In this document: positions 37,381 to 48,822 of the stretch, piece by piece
How the letters are laid out: each line of letters begins with the position of its first letter
How positions within the stretch are numbered: the first letter of the stretch is position 1
Source of the DNA: Kryptolebias marmoratus
Lineage: Eukaryota > Chordata > Actinopteri > Cyprinodontiformes > Rivulidae
DNA: 64,000 bases
Direction: 5' to 3'
Assembly: GCF_001649575.2 (NCBI RefSeq)
Contig: NC_051446.1
Location: 20,749,348 to 20,813,347 of the forward strand
Notes under the pieces: model-generated
Databases searched by the model: none
Told to the model about the DNA's origin: nothing
The model's input: the letters and a program-made list of their open reading frames with translations, nothing else
Position numbers and translations under genes: made by a program

Positions 37381-38158
37381 GGTATATGCACTCGACAAAT
37401 AAACATTGCAAACTGCAAACGTTATAATCTCCAAACAAATAAAACAATCTGCCAATAAACACCCCAAACATCTGTGTCTTTATCCTCGGGTCTCCTGGAT
37501 ATGATGCTGATGATGAAGCGGAAGTTTTCACTCAGAAACCCTGAAAGCTCCAAATGTTTGCACATTCATGCGATGTATAAAATAAAACTGTGGTCCGCTT
37601 GTGGTTTGTGCATTCATACTCTGCAGGTGTACGTGTAGCCCCAGGCACCGGAGCGCTGAAGGGTTATTCGCGCGCGCCTTCGCAGCTAATTTGACATTCT
37701 GGAGGCCACGAGGTAACGGGGCCAGAAGTGCAGGTAAGAGGTGACAGCATGTTCCTTGTTACTGGTTTGCCTGTTCATTATCCACTCTGTGTGGCTGGCC
37801 CGCACACGCGAGCCGCTCTGACCCTTGACCCCCAGCTGTGGGGCACGGCGGGCCGCAGGCTGTCACCATGACAACCGGTCAAGATTTACTCTCGGTTTGG
37901 AGCACACGGAAGGAAATCAGTAGTGGGATCTTAAAGGGACTCACTGCAATGTCGTGAAAAAAAGAAAAAAAGAATGAAAGTAAAAAAAATACATATAATT
38001 TGTTCCTCGTATTGACGGCTAAAGTGTCCAACATGTGTTTGTTTACATACAGAAACAGCCGAAGTGACTGAAAACGGAAAGAGGAGCTGTTTGGGGAGGA
38101 AAAGGTTTGTTGATTTCGACGTATTCGCACATGTTTACATGCTGATGTGCTGAATGAA
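37381..38158. other. Intergenic, nothing recognised
   Basis: Mixed sequence with a G+C-richer part at 37640-37880 and an X-box-like GTCACCATGACAAC at 37862-37875. No exon is recognised. Confidence 0.4.
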
Positions 38159-38357
38159 GTACCGTATTTTCTGGACTATAAGGCGCACTTAAAAGCCTTC
38201 AGTTTTCTCAAAAAACGACATATTTTATACTTGACGCTTACGTTGGTGCAGTATTGTCCAAAAAAGTCGGGGCTGTTTTGTTACGCCTAATGCGCCTTAT
38301 AGTTCGGTGCGTCTTATATACGACAAAAGTGCGCCCTATGTTGCGGAAAATACGGTA
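38159..38357. mobile_element. MITE with about 30-bp terminal inverted repeats
   Basis: The left end TACCGTATTTTCTGGACTAT plus AAGGCGCAC is matched in reverse at the right end by GTGCGCCCTATGTTGCGGAA plus AATACGGTA. The element is about 196 bp, non-coding, and both ends are bounded by TA, compatible with Tc1/mariner-type duplication. Similar elements beginning ACCGTATTTTC are widespread in fish genomes. Confidence 0.8.
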
Positions 38358-39330
38358 CACAGATAAACCTCAGGCAGATCTGGCCAAGTGCTTTGTTTAC
38401 ATTGAGCGCGTACCTGCATTTCAGAGTTGCCGATCGATACGTTTGTGAAACTGCCGCCGTGAACTCCGTCAAACAGGTGCCATCTGATGTAGCTCAGAAG
38501 AACCTGCTTTTTTTAATGGGTGATTTCATAGTTTGCAGTGAGTAACTTCAAATTTCCACATGCAAGCAAACTCAGCGTCACACACACACACCTACCTTCT
38601 TCTTTGGCCTTCTCACACACACACACCACCAGACAGGCTTTGTTTGGTCCTTGTCGGTCACTCTCCATCTGCTGGTCAGATGATCAATGCTAATGCACGC
38701 TGAGAGTCCTAATGACACACAGATCCATACACAGATGGACTGCACGTTTGCTCCGGCGAGCGTGCGCGTTGGTGAGGGCGCCTGCACCCACGCGGGCTAA
38801 TGCTATTTGTGTTTAGAAATTGCAATCCTCTGATGAGGACAGGTCGGCAGTATTGTTATAAATGAGAGTGAGATTGCAGGGAGGTGACCTCTCCCACCTC
38901 GCGCGCTCGTGCGCACGCACACACACGCTCGCGTGGCTGTTTGCACTATTGGCAAGCGGAATTAGTAAATGTATGAGTTACACAGAAACTCATTACAACA
39001 CGATTAGAGACAAACCTCCCATTTAATCACATTTAGAAAAGGGTGGGTGCCTGTCAAACGCACTCACACACACACACTAACTCACTTACGCACATGCGCC
39101 GATCCACGCTCATACTTAGGCAGAAACGACCCTTTTTTCTGTTTGACAGCAGGGATGTCTGACTGACTCATAAAAAAAGATGCTCTTATAATTATGATCT
39201 CTCACCGCTGAAGTAAGTGTAGTAAATGACACCAGGAGTTTTTCCACTTAAATATAAGCCCACCTCTGGCATCGGTTTAACTCTAAAAGATCATATGTAT
39301 CATCTCCAGCCACCGAAAGATGAAGGCGGA
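38358..39330. other. Intergenic, CA-rich patches
   Basis: Short (CA)n runs near 38580, 38615, 38920 and 39065. No coding exon or transposon end is recognised. Confidence 0.45.
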
Positions 39331-39334
39331 CGCT

Positions 39335-40025
39335 AATGCGTTTGCCCACGTCTGTCTTTGTCTGTTATCAAAATATCTCATGAACCTCTGGACCAATTTT
39401 GGCAAAACTTGCAGAAAGTAATCACTGGCTTTACCCCTACAGCCAATTAGCTTTTGAACTCAATCCAATTCAAAATGGCCGCCACAGATAACTGACTGAA
39501 TGAAACACAAAAGTGTTAGTCATCGGATTTGACAAAAATGGAGCTAAAATTTGGTGTGGTAGTAGCTGAGCATTAGCCATAACTTATATTCCAAGCTTTA
39601 CACTTTGTTTGGCATTGTTGCCTAAAACTTTGGCGTTAAATGTCGGGTTTAACCCTGTCTGTCTGTTAGTAAAATATCTTCTGAACCGCCGGACTGATTT
39701 CAATGAAACTCTCAGACAGCAATCAGTGGATGCACATCTACAAGTCATTAATATCTGGAGTCAACCCTATTCAAGATGGCCACCGCAGCATATCAACATT
39801 AGCCAACACAGAAATGGTTACAACCCAGTCCGTTTTACAGATACTGAAGTAAAATTTGACATGGTAGTAGCTGAGAGTCACTTTCTTTGAGCACTATCTA
39901 CATATACCACATGACATTATTTTCAAGGTTCGACCAAAAATGTCTACAACTTCCTCATTTTTCAACAAACAGTAAGATTATCTTAGCTTCAAACCTGCAC
40001 GAAAGGTACGCTAATCCTCCCCTTC
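39335..40025 (+). repeat. Modular repeat family A, copy 6 (two units plus tail)
   Basis: CAAAATATCTCATGAACC near 39368 and GTAAAATATCTTCTGAACC near 39669 mark two units about 302 bp apart. Each has CAA(A/G)ATGGCC(G)CC and GGTAGTAGCTGAG blocks. The tail is eroded (GCACGAAAGGTACGCTAATC). Confidence 0.75.
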
Positions 40026-40344
40026 CTTCCACGTTGTCACCATCCATAACCTGAACTACCCCAGCTAGAGCTCGGCTCCGAACACAGAGGCATGAGCTGA
40101 CAGAAATATGGACGCTCACGTACCGGCCGGATGCTGACAGGCCGGGTTTTATTTTTGGTTGAGCGTTCTCTCCGCTGGCAGTTCAGACACACATTACCAG
40201 CGCTCCTGAACACACACGTCCGGTATACATAAAAGGGAATATGTGTACGCACGCATCCACGCGCACATACGCCGCGACCTTCTCTGTGCTGAGTCGGCAA
40301 AGAGTCAGGGGTCAGTGCTCGCTGTCAGCCTGTCAGAGCGAAGG

Positions 40345-40370
40345 AGAGGAGGAGGAGGAGGAGGAGGAGG
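40345..40370. repeat. (GAG)n microsatellite
   Basis: A run of GAGGAG trinucleotides. Confidence 0.85.
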
Positions 40371-40489
40371 TGAGAAGAGGCCAAGAAAGACAAAATGTGC
40401 TGAACGGAGCGCCTCTGCCTCATTGTTCAATAAGGACTAACGCAGAAAGCAGCAGCCTAGGTCTGTCTCGGGTAATGTAATGGTTAAAA

Positions 40490-41075
40490 CGCTCACGCCA
40501 TAATGCGGGCAGAGGAAAGGGGTCCCTGCCCCAAGTTGAGGAGTTTAAGTATCCGGATTGGTGCTGCGTCTGCAGCGATACAGGCGCCGTACCGATCTGT
40601 CGTGGTGTAAAGAGAGCTGAGCCAAAAGGCCCGGCCGATCTATATTCCTGCCCTCACCTGTGGTCCCGAGCTTTGGGTAGTGACCGAAAGAATGAGTCCG
40701 CAGCTACGAGTGGCCGAAATGAGTTTTCTCCAGAGAGAGTGTCCGGGCTCTCCCTTAGAGATAGGGTGAGAAGCTCGGTCCTCCGGGAGGGACTCAGAGC
40801 AGAGCTGCTGCTCCTCCGCATCGAGAGGAGCCAGCTGAGGTGGCTTGGGCATCTGGTTAGGACGTCTCCCTGGTGACGTCCCACCGGGAGGAGACCCAGG
40901 ACACGATGGAGGGACTATGTTTCTTGGCTGGTATGGGAACGCCTCGGAATTCCCCTGGAGGAGCTGGCCCAAGTGGCTGGGGAGAGGGAAGTCTGGGCCT
41001 CTCTGTGGAAGCAGATGGATGGATGGATGGACGGACGGACGGATGGATGGATAAGTTGATGGGTGGATGGACGGA
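40490..41075 (+). mobile_element. Rex3-like (RTE clade) LINE 3' fragment
   Basis: Translation in shifting frames gives VSGLSLRDRVRSSVLREGL, LLLRIERSQLRWLGHLVRTS and WERLGIPLEELAQVAGERE-type motifs. A tandem GATG tail (GGATGGATGGACGGACGG...) follows at 41018-41075. A GATG tail directly after the coding region is characteristic of Rex3. Frameshifts make it inactive. Confidence 0.8.
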
Positions 41076-41429
41076 TGGCGTTGTGATGCATCTCCCAGGC
41101 TGACGATGCATCACGTCACGCCGCGATGGCTCCAATAGAAGCGGACAACGCCGTGTCGAGCCTCCAACATGGCTGACCAGCTCAGACCAAACCGTCCTGA
41201 ATCCGTTCAGCAGAACTAAAAGTCCCCTGAGCTCTGCTGCCGCAGCTTTCGAACTTATTGCAGATAATTATACACTCCGCTGCGGGTCTGTCAAGCGAAA
41301 ATAACGCCCACAAAACGGGAAGAGTTGGGATTTAGCCGTCACATTTGCAAGACTGCGTTTTTTTTTTTCTTTAAACAGTGATCATATTTATAGATCGTTT
41401 CCACTGAGAGGAAAAGGCTGAAGATGGTG

Positions 41430-41715
41430 TCAAGTAGCTGCCGTTAGCGAAATATCTCATGAACAACTGGATGAACTTTACTGAAACTTGTGGAAACTAA
41501 TGATTGAAAATACGACTACAGCTCTTTAACTTTTGAGATTAAACCTAATCAAGATGGCTGCCGAAGCTAAGCAACCTTAAAAAAACTACAAAAAGTTCTT
41601 CAACTTAGTCAGTTTCAAATATATTGAGCTGAAATTTGATGTGGTAGTAGCTGAGGGTCATTCGCAACACATACTCTGAGTGTGACATCTCCAGATATTG
41701 TCTGTCTGTCTTATT
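41430..41715 (+). repeat. Modular repeat family A, copy 7 (one unit)
   Basis: GCGAAATATCTCATGAACAA at about 41447, CTAATCAAGATGGCTGCCGA at about 41547 and GTGGTAGTAGCTGAGGGTCA at about 41640. A single unit without a clear tail. Confidence 0.7.
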
Positions 41716-42749
41716 ACTCCACACGTCTTGTTTGTTCACACAAGACGGTTTTGCCGCGTTTCTACGGCGCTGGGCTCCCGAGGAAGAACGTTATTATTTG
41801 TTAATACCATTTGGTCAAAAAGATCAGCCTGGCACAGGAGGAGCGGCGAAGGAGCGGCGAAGGAGCGGAGGAGGAGCGAGGCAGCTGTGGTGTTGTGGTC
41901 AGCAGCCCAGTGGAGAACCAAGTGCTGATGTTGAGATGGTTTCCATAGTAACACCTCCTCCACCCCGACTCCTCCTCTTTCTTCAGCATTTCACTCACAC
42001 CCGGGAGAACGCAGAGAAACGTGCGCTCTGCCTTCCCAGCAAGCCCCCCCCCCGCCCCCATCCTCGGCAGACGTGCCTGCGGTCCAGCCCCTTCCAGTTT
42101 CACGTCTGTCGCTCGGATCGGGTTGAGTCTTCGGGGCTCCGGCTGTGTGGTCACGCCTGCTGGACTGCCGGAAGCTGCCTCTCGCCGCACAGCGCCGGGC
42201 GGGCTTTTAGATCCATCTCTGAAAGAAAGACCACTGTGCAAAAACCAGGAGCAAAAAAGAAAGTAAAAAAAAGTGCCGCCGCCGTTCAGAGTGCGTCTGC
42301 TGTGACATCAGGGTTTTGTTCTTTCCAGGGCACCCTCCGCCGTCAGCTCCACAGCTCCAAGTGTTGGCGGGAAAAGGACACTTTGTTTTGGAGAGGAAGG
42401 AGAGCGAGAGCACTTTGGTGACAGATAAACACATAAGCTGTGAAAGGGAAATGCTCAGGGGAGCAACCAAACCCCCCCGAACTGGGACGAGCACAGCTGG
42501 AGTCCCTCCTGAGAGAAGAAAACAAAAAACTGCAGATCAGCCTGCTTTGAATCGTGAAGAATCCTACGTTTAGAATGAGCTGCAAGAAAGTGCTTCTGAC
42601 TGTGACGTCATCGTCATACTGAACAAGAGTCAAACACCAGATCTGAAAACATCAGGAAACCTCTCAGTAACCCCAAAACGACTGATCAGCTCCTTCCTGT
42701 TATTTAATCAAAGGCCTGCAGTCCGGCTGCTGCCTTTCCCGCCCGAGTT
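41716..42749. other. Intergenic, overlapping open frames without gene signature
   Basis: A 229-codon frame (41732-42421) and shorter frames overlap in several phases. They are rich in Arg, Pro and Ser, show no domain I recognise, and have no splice or promoter context. I treat this as non-coding. Confidence 0.4.
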
Positions 42750-42754
42750 TTGAA

Positions 42755-43238
42755 ATAAGATGTTGAAACGATGGAGCTGTAGCCGTCCTGGTCAAACGGA
42801 GTTGATGTCGAGGCGGACGAGGTGTAGAGGAGGCAGGTGGGGTGATGTACGAGAGCGGGGGGCGATGGTCCAGTCGGGATTACCCTCCTGGAGATCAGAG
42901 CTACTCATACAACCCGCTGTTTGAGACGAGTTCAGGACATCCTGTGGGACAGCGACCGTCCTGCACACGTCCATCTTTTACCCTCAGGCAGAAGGGTCCA
43001 GGTCTATAGGTGCCAGGACCACCAAAAAGGCTTGTAGTTTGTATCTACAGGCTGTGAGGCCCCTCCACCATCTGATCGTTTACAGTTCTTCTTTCTTCTG
43101 TACTATTATTTTGTGTTTACACTGATCATCAGGGCTTTATTACTGTGTAGGTGTATGATGCTCCATCAAAGTTTCGTTGCTATTCGTAACTGTTGTTATG
43201 ATGGCAATGACAGTAAAGTAAAGTAAAGTAAATTCACA
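42755..43238 (+). mobile_element. Non-LTR retrotransposon 3' end
   Basis: A decayed frame reads DILWDSDRPAHVHLLPSGRR, like the polyprotein C-terminus of fish LINEs in which HxLLPSGRRxR is followed by a short Arg-rich end. It is followed by a 3' UTR and a GTAAAGTAAAGTAAA tail at 43216-43233. The clade is not determined. Confidence 0.6.
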
Positions 43239-45485
43239 AGCTGTCGTGTTTTTCCTCAACCGTTCTTTTGACGTTGTTTGAAGCTATCACATGGCGAGAG
43301 AAAATCGTACGGACTTAAGAGGAAACGCCTTCCCTTCAGTGACAACCCGATCCTATTCGCACCACAGGTGGATTTGTAGATTCGTCCGAAAGAACAAAAA
43401 GTGTATTAGGTTGTGTGTCATGGCTGCAAACACTTTACCGTAAGGGTTGGCAATTCAGCAAGTAAATAATGTTTTAAAGGCACACTTATATATGCTACAT
43501 GTTCACATTCCTGACCTCGTATTTATCATTTAATCTAGCTGTGAAAGAACTATGGGATAAAAAGAATGGTCCAGTGTTTTGTATGCCAACATTCAACCTG
43601 CTCTCGTCGTGGCCGTTACGTTAATATTTACGTGTCATTTCCCACAGCTAGAAACGTTCCTTATTTTTCAAAAAAAGGACTTTCAGACCAAACCCGATGG
43701 AAAAAGTAAAACAAATCAAGGAAAACGGCCGACGAAATAAACCCAAACAACGACAGGAAATCAAGAGGAAGACCACAAAAATAATCCAAACACAGCAGAT
43801 GTTGCCAAAAATCCGCGACATCTACAGGAGTTCTTTGTCCGTCACACCATCACCATAAAAGAGAGAGTCTTTGTGCTTTAAAGCAACCTTCACTGTAAAA
43901 TCATCAATAAATTTACGACTCAAAGGTTTTGCAGTGAAGGAAAATGCAGCCAAGCAGCCGTTAACACAACCCTATCCCCTCAGCAGTTAGCTCTGAATGT
44001 TCATTTCACCCCCCTCCCCCCAGACTCATGAAAAAGACCAATCATTATTATCCTTAATTAAGATTCCCGGGCCTGTTGACCTCCTCAAGCTGACGATGAA
44101 ACCCGGCTTGGACCTGATCGCCGCCCTGACCGTAAAGCCCCCTCCAGGTGAAGAACACTCATCTAAGATGTAAAAGTTCCACTATTTAGTCAAGGCGAAC
44201 GTCATTTGTTTTTGTTTTGAGCCACCGAAATGTCGCGTCTGAGTGGCTTCACACTCCACATCTTGAAAAAGGGGGTTGTGTGTGTTTCAAAGCGAAGAGA
44301 AAAGTAGAGCCAAACGAAGCCGAGGAGGGTATTTTAAACCCAGTCGGTCCACGTTTCGCAGCTGCCGCCTTTATTTTGGCTCCCTAAAACCGTTCGCCCC
44401 CTCATTCTCAGTCAGACTGAGTCACAGGATGAGTTGGAAATCGTAAAAACATCGATCAGCGCCAGCTCTTATTGTTCGACTTTTAAAAACTTCTTTGACG
44501 TAATTAAAGATGTGAAAAAAACTAAACAAAAAAAAACACTCATTAATGTGTCATCGGTGCGCTGATTGTATAATTGCTTTAAAATAAGAGGTTGATCGTT
44601 TACTTTCTGCGGTTCCGTTGATAAGTTTTATTCCTCTTAGAGTACAGCGGTTCACCTGTGATGTCACCTGTTCAGCTCAGGTGTGGAGGAAGCGACGCAA
44701 CGTGTTTGTTTGCTTTGGCTCTTCTCTGCGGGTGACTCTGCGTCCCGTTTGAAGGCGGCGTTTTGCTCCTCCACGCTGAAGCGCCGCTGAGCTCCTTGAA
44801 TCCGGCCTCATTAGCCCCACGAGTCCTCAGAGACGAACACGAGCGCTCGTTCCACTGGTCGTTCTGATGGAACACTTCTGATAATGAAATGAATTTCTGC
44901 ATGGGAAGTGTGTGTGTGTGTGCGTGTGGGTGTGCGTGTGGGTGTGTTCAGGGAAAGTGTATGCCCTCGGTGTGACAAAACAAACTGAATAGTTCTTAGA
45001 AGAATGTGCACATTTTGCCCCAACATTGCTCTTTTCCTCCAGCAACTAAAGAAGATGATAACAGTTAAAAAAAACAACAACACGGTTCTGGTTCCACTTC
45101 CTGCAAAGTGCCCCATTATTAGAGTGGGATCAACATTCGTCAGTAAATTAGCTGCATAAAAGGCACTGAGAGCACAAAAAGAAATAAAAAAAGACTAGTC
45201 TTTGGTTGTTGTAACAACTCTTCTTGTCTTAAAGTCTGTTTATTTGCCCTTAAATGGCGTCACGTTTGTTAGTAAAATATCAGGGTTGTTTAACCTCTTG
45301 GTGTTCACTGGATTGGACGGTTGGAGGCTGAAAAAACGAGACATGTTGTCAGTTTGACAGTTTACTCATCTAACAAACGGGGCCTCTGTAGCATGTGGAA
45401 GAACCATACACAGCCACAGCAGCCTGGCTCCGCCTCCTCTGCTGCTCCTCCTCCGCTGTGGGACGGTGTCCCATTCTACAACCAG
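43239..45485. other. Intergenic, nothing recognised
   Basis: Mostly AT-rich. A GT-rich run lies at about 44908-44945. No coding exon is recognised. Confidence 0.45.
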
Positions 45486-45712
45486 CATTTCTGTTCTATT
45501 GCAGCTATTGTTCTGTTTCTTTTACCTTTTAGCTAGTGTTCTGCTCTTTGTAGCTTTTAGCTAGTGTTCTGCTCCTTTTAGCTAGTATCCTGCTCTTTTT
45601 AGCTATTGTTGTTTCTTTTAGCTTTCAGCTAGTGTCCTGCTCTTTTTAGCTATTGTTGTGTTTCTTTTAGCTTTTAGCTAGTGTCCTGCTACTTTCAGCT
45701 ATTGTTCTGATT
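45486..45712 (-). repeat. GCTA-type minisatellite, copy without flank
   Basis: On + it has units of TTTTAGCTAGTGTTCTGCTC type, about 26-30 bp, repeated about eight times. It is related to the arrays at 18.2 and 21.3 kb, but I do not see the conserved 3' flank here. Confidence 0.75.
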
Positions 45713-45879
45713 CTTTTGCATTGAAAAACTTGGTTTTAGCTTCTTCTTTAGCTCTTGTTCAGCTGATCTTCAGCTCAGTGTCTCCAGTTTGTTCTGTCCT
45801 GGTTGCTTTTGTCTTCATGGGACATTTATTCTGTCTCCTGTCCCCCACCCGTGTGTCCTCACCCAGCCCGGGTGCAGGG

Positions 45880-46960
45880 CGTGTGGGACTGTTTGTGTTC
45901 TCCCTTTTATTTCGGAGGACCGTCTCGGTTTCGTGCGCGCGGGGAGTGAGCGCCGTCGAAGGTGCTGCTGCAGCGCGCGGCCCCGCCCATCCCCTCTCTC
46001 TCTCCCACCCTCCCTCTGTCTCTCTCTCTCTCTCTCTCACGCACGCGTTCACACTTTCTCTCCCTCGCGACCACGTGACTCACCCTCTGCCGAGTCTGCC
46101 GCGAGAGCATCAGACTGCACCTTTTCCTCCTCAGAAAGACAGGAGGGGGAGAGAGAGAAGACAGACAGGCAGACAGAGAGACGGACAGAGGGACAGAGAG
46201 ACAAGAGGGACAGGAAAACAGCTCCTTCCCGTCGCCTGGTCCGGTTCGGTTTGCTCCCTCCCTTTCTCTCGCAGACTCAAACATCCACCTCAGATGGGAA
46301 GGGGAGATCGATGTGCCGCGCACGGCACAGCTACCAAAGGGAAGCACGGGATGCGCGCGAGGTAGGTCGGTTTTTCCAGAACGCTTTGATGATAATCAGC
46401 CGCATCCATTCAAACAGCTGTCCTTATAAAAGGAAAAGTGTCTCTAAGCTGTAGTTAAGGCTCAGTTCGGGACTGAAGACCCGGTTCTGTCAGCTGCCAG
46501 CGAGGGAGGGGGAGGGAGAGGAGGGGGGGGAGGGAGGGGAGGTATGGCAGCAGATCGAGAATCGATAATTCAACCGCATTCATTCACCGCGTCTATCAAT
46601 AACCGGGATGTTGCGCTTTTCGCCTTTTGAGGAGACCCGGAGAGGAGTGTGTGCGCGCGCCGGGTACCCGACCGTGCGTGTGTGCGCGCGTGTGTATGTG
46701 AGCGCGTTTGAAAACGGGCCGTTAATTCGATAAAGCGAGGCTGTTTGAGTCATCCGCCGCAGCGCACGCGCACGGACCTGCTCCTGTGCGCTCTCTGGTG
46801 ATGGAGCCTCCGCCGGCGCGAGGCGGATGCCTACTTAAAACCAGGCACTAAAATAAAATAATAATAATCATAGGAGTAACAGATCCAGAGTGGCTGATCA
46901 AAGCGCGTCCGTGAGGCGCTCGCAGGTATGCCACCTGAAAATCTCCTGCGGCATTGTGTG
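45880..46960 (+). promoter_or_regulatory. nrxn1: CpG-rich promoter region, probably nrxn1 alpha
   Basis: G+C and CpG content rise sharply against the AT-rich surroundings (GCGCGCGGCCCCGCC near 45974, CGCGCGCCGGGTACCCG near 46655). It lies 1-2 kb upstream of the alpha-neurexin first coding exon on the same strand. No TATA box is evident. CT and GA microsatellites are embedded at 46018-46037 and 46140-46200. Confidence 0.55.
45960..46361 (+). other. nrxn1: Candidate nrxn1 non-coding 5' exon
   Basis: A donor GCGAG-GTAGGT at 46361/46362 and an acceptor TCTCTCCATAG at 47193 would define an intron of about 0.83 kb in the 5' leader, similar to the non-coding first exon of mammalian alpha-neurexin. 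The 5' limit is arbitrary. This is inference without transcript evidence. Confidence 0.3.
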
Positions 46961-47056
46961 CGCGCGCATGCTCACATGAGGCCATCACTAAAACGGGATG
47001 TGTGGAAGGAGTTAAAATGTTTATAATGTTTTTGTATTTGGTGACAACGTGATGTT

Positions 47057-47061
<5 letters not shown>

Positions 47062-47090
<29 letters not shown>
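47062..47090. repeat. (GT)n microsatellite
   Basis: A pure TG dinucleotide run; a second, shorter run is at 47137-47153. Confidence 0.92.
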
Positions 47091-47093
<3 letters not shown>

Positions 47094-47341
47094 AGAATCC
47101 ATGAGAAGGTGTAATTTGAGATGAGGCTCAGCTTGAGTGTGTGTGTGTGTGTGTTGACCCTGGTTGATTGTGCCGTCTCTGTTCTCTCCATAGGTCGCTG
47201 GAGAGAGTGATGACGCGGCAGTGAAAGACACACACACACACCTCAGCTGCTCGCACACACACGTTTGCCCACACACACTTTAAGTCTTGCCCTACTAAGA
47301 CAGGGAGGAGGTGGTTGGGGGAGAGAGAGAGAGAGAGAGGG

Positions 47342-47878
47342 NNNNNNNNNNNNNNNNNNNNNNNNNNNNNNNNNNNNNNNNNNNNNNNNNNNNNNNNNNN
47401 NNNNNNNNNNNNNNNNNNNNNNNNNNNNNNNNNNNNNNNNNNNNNNNNNNNNNNNNNNNNNNNNNNNNNNNNNNNNNNNNNNNNNNNNNNNNNNNNNNNN
47501 NNNNNNNNNNNNNNNNNNNNNNNNNNNNNNNNNNNNNNNNNNNNNNNNNNNNNNNNNNNNNNNNNNNNNNNNNNNNNNNNNNNNNNNNNNNNNNNNNNNN
47601 NNNNNNNNNNNNNNNNNNNNNNNNNNNNNNNNNNNNNNNNNNNNNNNNNNNNNNNNNNNNNNNNNNNNNNNNNNNNNNNNNNNNNNNNNNNNNNNNNNNN
47701 NNNNNNNNNNNNNNNNNNNNNNNNNNNNNNNNNNNNNNNNNNNNNNNNNNNNNNNNNNNNNNNNNNNNNNNNNNNNNNNNNNNNNNNNNNNNNNNNNNNN
47801 NNNNNNNNNNNNNNNNNNNNNNNNNNNNNNNNNNNNNNNNNNNNNNNNNNNNNNNNNNNNNNNNNNNNNNNNNNNNNN
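47342..47878. other. Assembly gap (537 N)
   Basis: An unsequenced stretch preceded by (GA)n at 47321-47340. It lies in the presumed nrxn1 5' UTR, so reading frames drawn across it are meaningless. Confidence 0.99.
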
Positions 47879-47997
47879 CCCCCATCCCTGGAGCTCCGTC
47901 AGATCTGACCCCTCCCTCCCGAAAGGCGCTACCAAGACAGACGAGTTCCTCTGAGACGCCTACAGAGTGTTCTACAACGTGCTCTACAGTCGTCACC

Positions 47998-48033
47998 ATG
48001 AGCTGTAGGCTGGAGGGGACACCCCAGCTCTAG
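47998..48033 (+). other. Upstream ORF in nrxn1 leader
   Basis: An ATG in strong context (GTCACCATGA) opens an 11-codon frame ending at TAG 48031-48033, about 65 nt before the main ATG. If this segment is in the mature 5' UTR, the uORF could dampen translation. Confidence 0.45.
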
Positions 48034-48098
48034 CCTCCATCTCATCCCCGCGCCCGTGTGTGTGTGTGAGTGCGAGAGCGAGTGTGTGCATGAGTGTA

Positions 48099-48822
48099 AT
48101 GGCGGTTTGCGTTTGGGCGGCGGCCCCTCTGCTCTTCTTGGGGCTATGCCTGTGCAGCGTAGGGGGCCAGGCCCAAGGAGAGGTCCTGGAGTTTGGGGGT
48201 GTATCCAGCCAGTGGGGGCGGTTTCCCGTGTGGAATGCCTGTTGCGAGAGCGTGCTGAGTTTCAGTCTGCGGACTCACAGCCAGGAGGGCCTGCTGCTCT
48301 ACCTGGATGATGAGGGCTTCTGTGACTTCCTGGAGCTGCTGCTTCTCCACGGCCACCTCCGCCTACGCTTCTCCATCTTCTGTGCCGAGCCGGCTGAGCT
48401 GCAGTCGGGTGTGGCGGTGAGTGACGGCCGGTGGCACGCGGTGCGTGTCAAGCGGGACTGGAGGAATACCTCGCTGGAGGTGGACGGGCGACTGGAGGGC
48501 TGGGCGGAGGTGAAGAGCAAGAGGAGAGACATGACGGTGTTCAGTCACACGTACATGGGCGGGCTGTCGTCGGATCTCCACTCCTCGCCCCTGCGCCTCA
48601 CATCCCCTACGGTGCGGGAACACGCCGCCTTCCGTGGCTGGATCACGGCGGTGAGCATCAACGGCTCGCTGGTGACGCTGGACGGCTCCGAGGGCATCAC
48701 GGTGACAGCCGGCTGCGGGCCAGACCACCAGTGCCAGAACGGAGGGGTGTGCAGCGTGGTCAACGACCAGGCCATCTGCGACTGCTCCGACACCGGTTAC
48801 CAAGGCAATGACTGCAGCGAAG
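48099..48822 (+). CDS. nrxn1: nrxn1 first coding exon: signal peptide, LNS1, EGF-A
   Basis: It has 241 codons plus one base. Residues 1-26 form a hydrophobic signal (WAAAPLLFLGLCLC). LNS1 runs from VLEFGG (about 29) to about 200, with NTS and NGS sequons. EGF-A has six cysteines at residues 206, 212, 218, 227, 229 and 239 with CQNGGVC and CDC spacing. The donor is GAAG-GTAAGA, phase 1. Confidence 0.96.

Noticed and set aside
41732..42421. 229-codon + strand frame
   Set aside because: No recognised domain, overlapping frames in several phases, low-complexity Arg/Pro/Ser content, no neighbouring exon signals.
45721..46454. Two overlapping frames above 210 codons in the GC-rich block
   Set aside because: GC- and CT-rich promoter-type sequence lacks stops by composition. 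The frames are not conserved in character and overlap a likely 5' UTR.
47243..48033. Long open frames of 200-240 codons across 47.3-47.9 kb
   Set aside because: They consist almost wholly of N bases from the assembly gap.
48060..48098. Neurexin start at an upstream GTG, or at the ATG at 48090
   Set aside because: GTG is not a plausible initiator here, and 48090 has T at -3. The ATG at 48099 has G at -3 and +4 and directly precedes the signal peptide.
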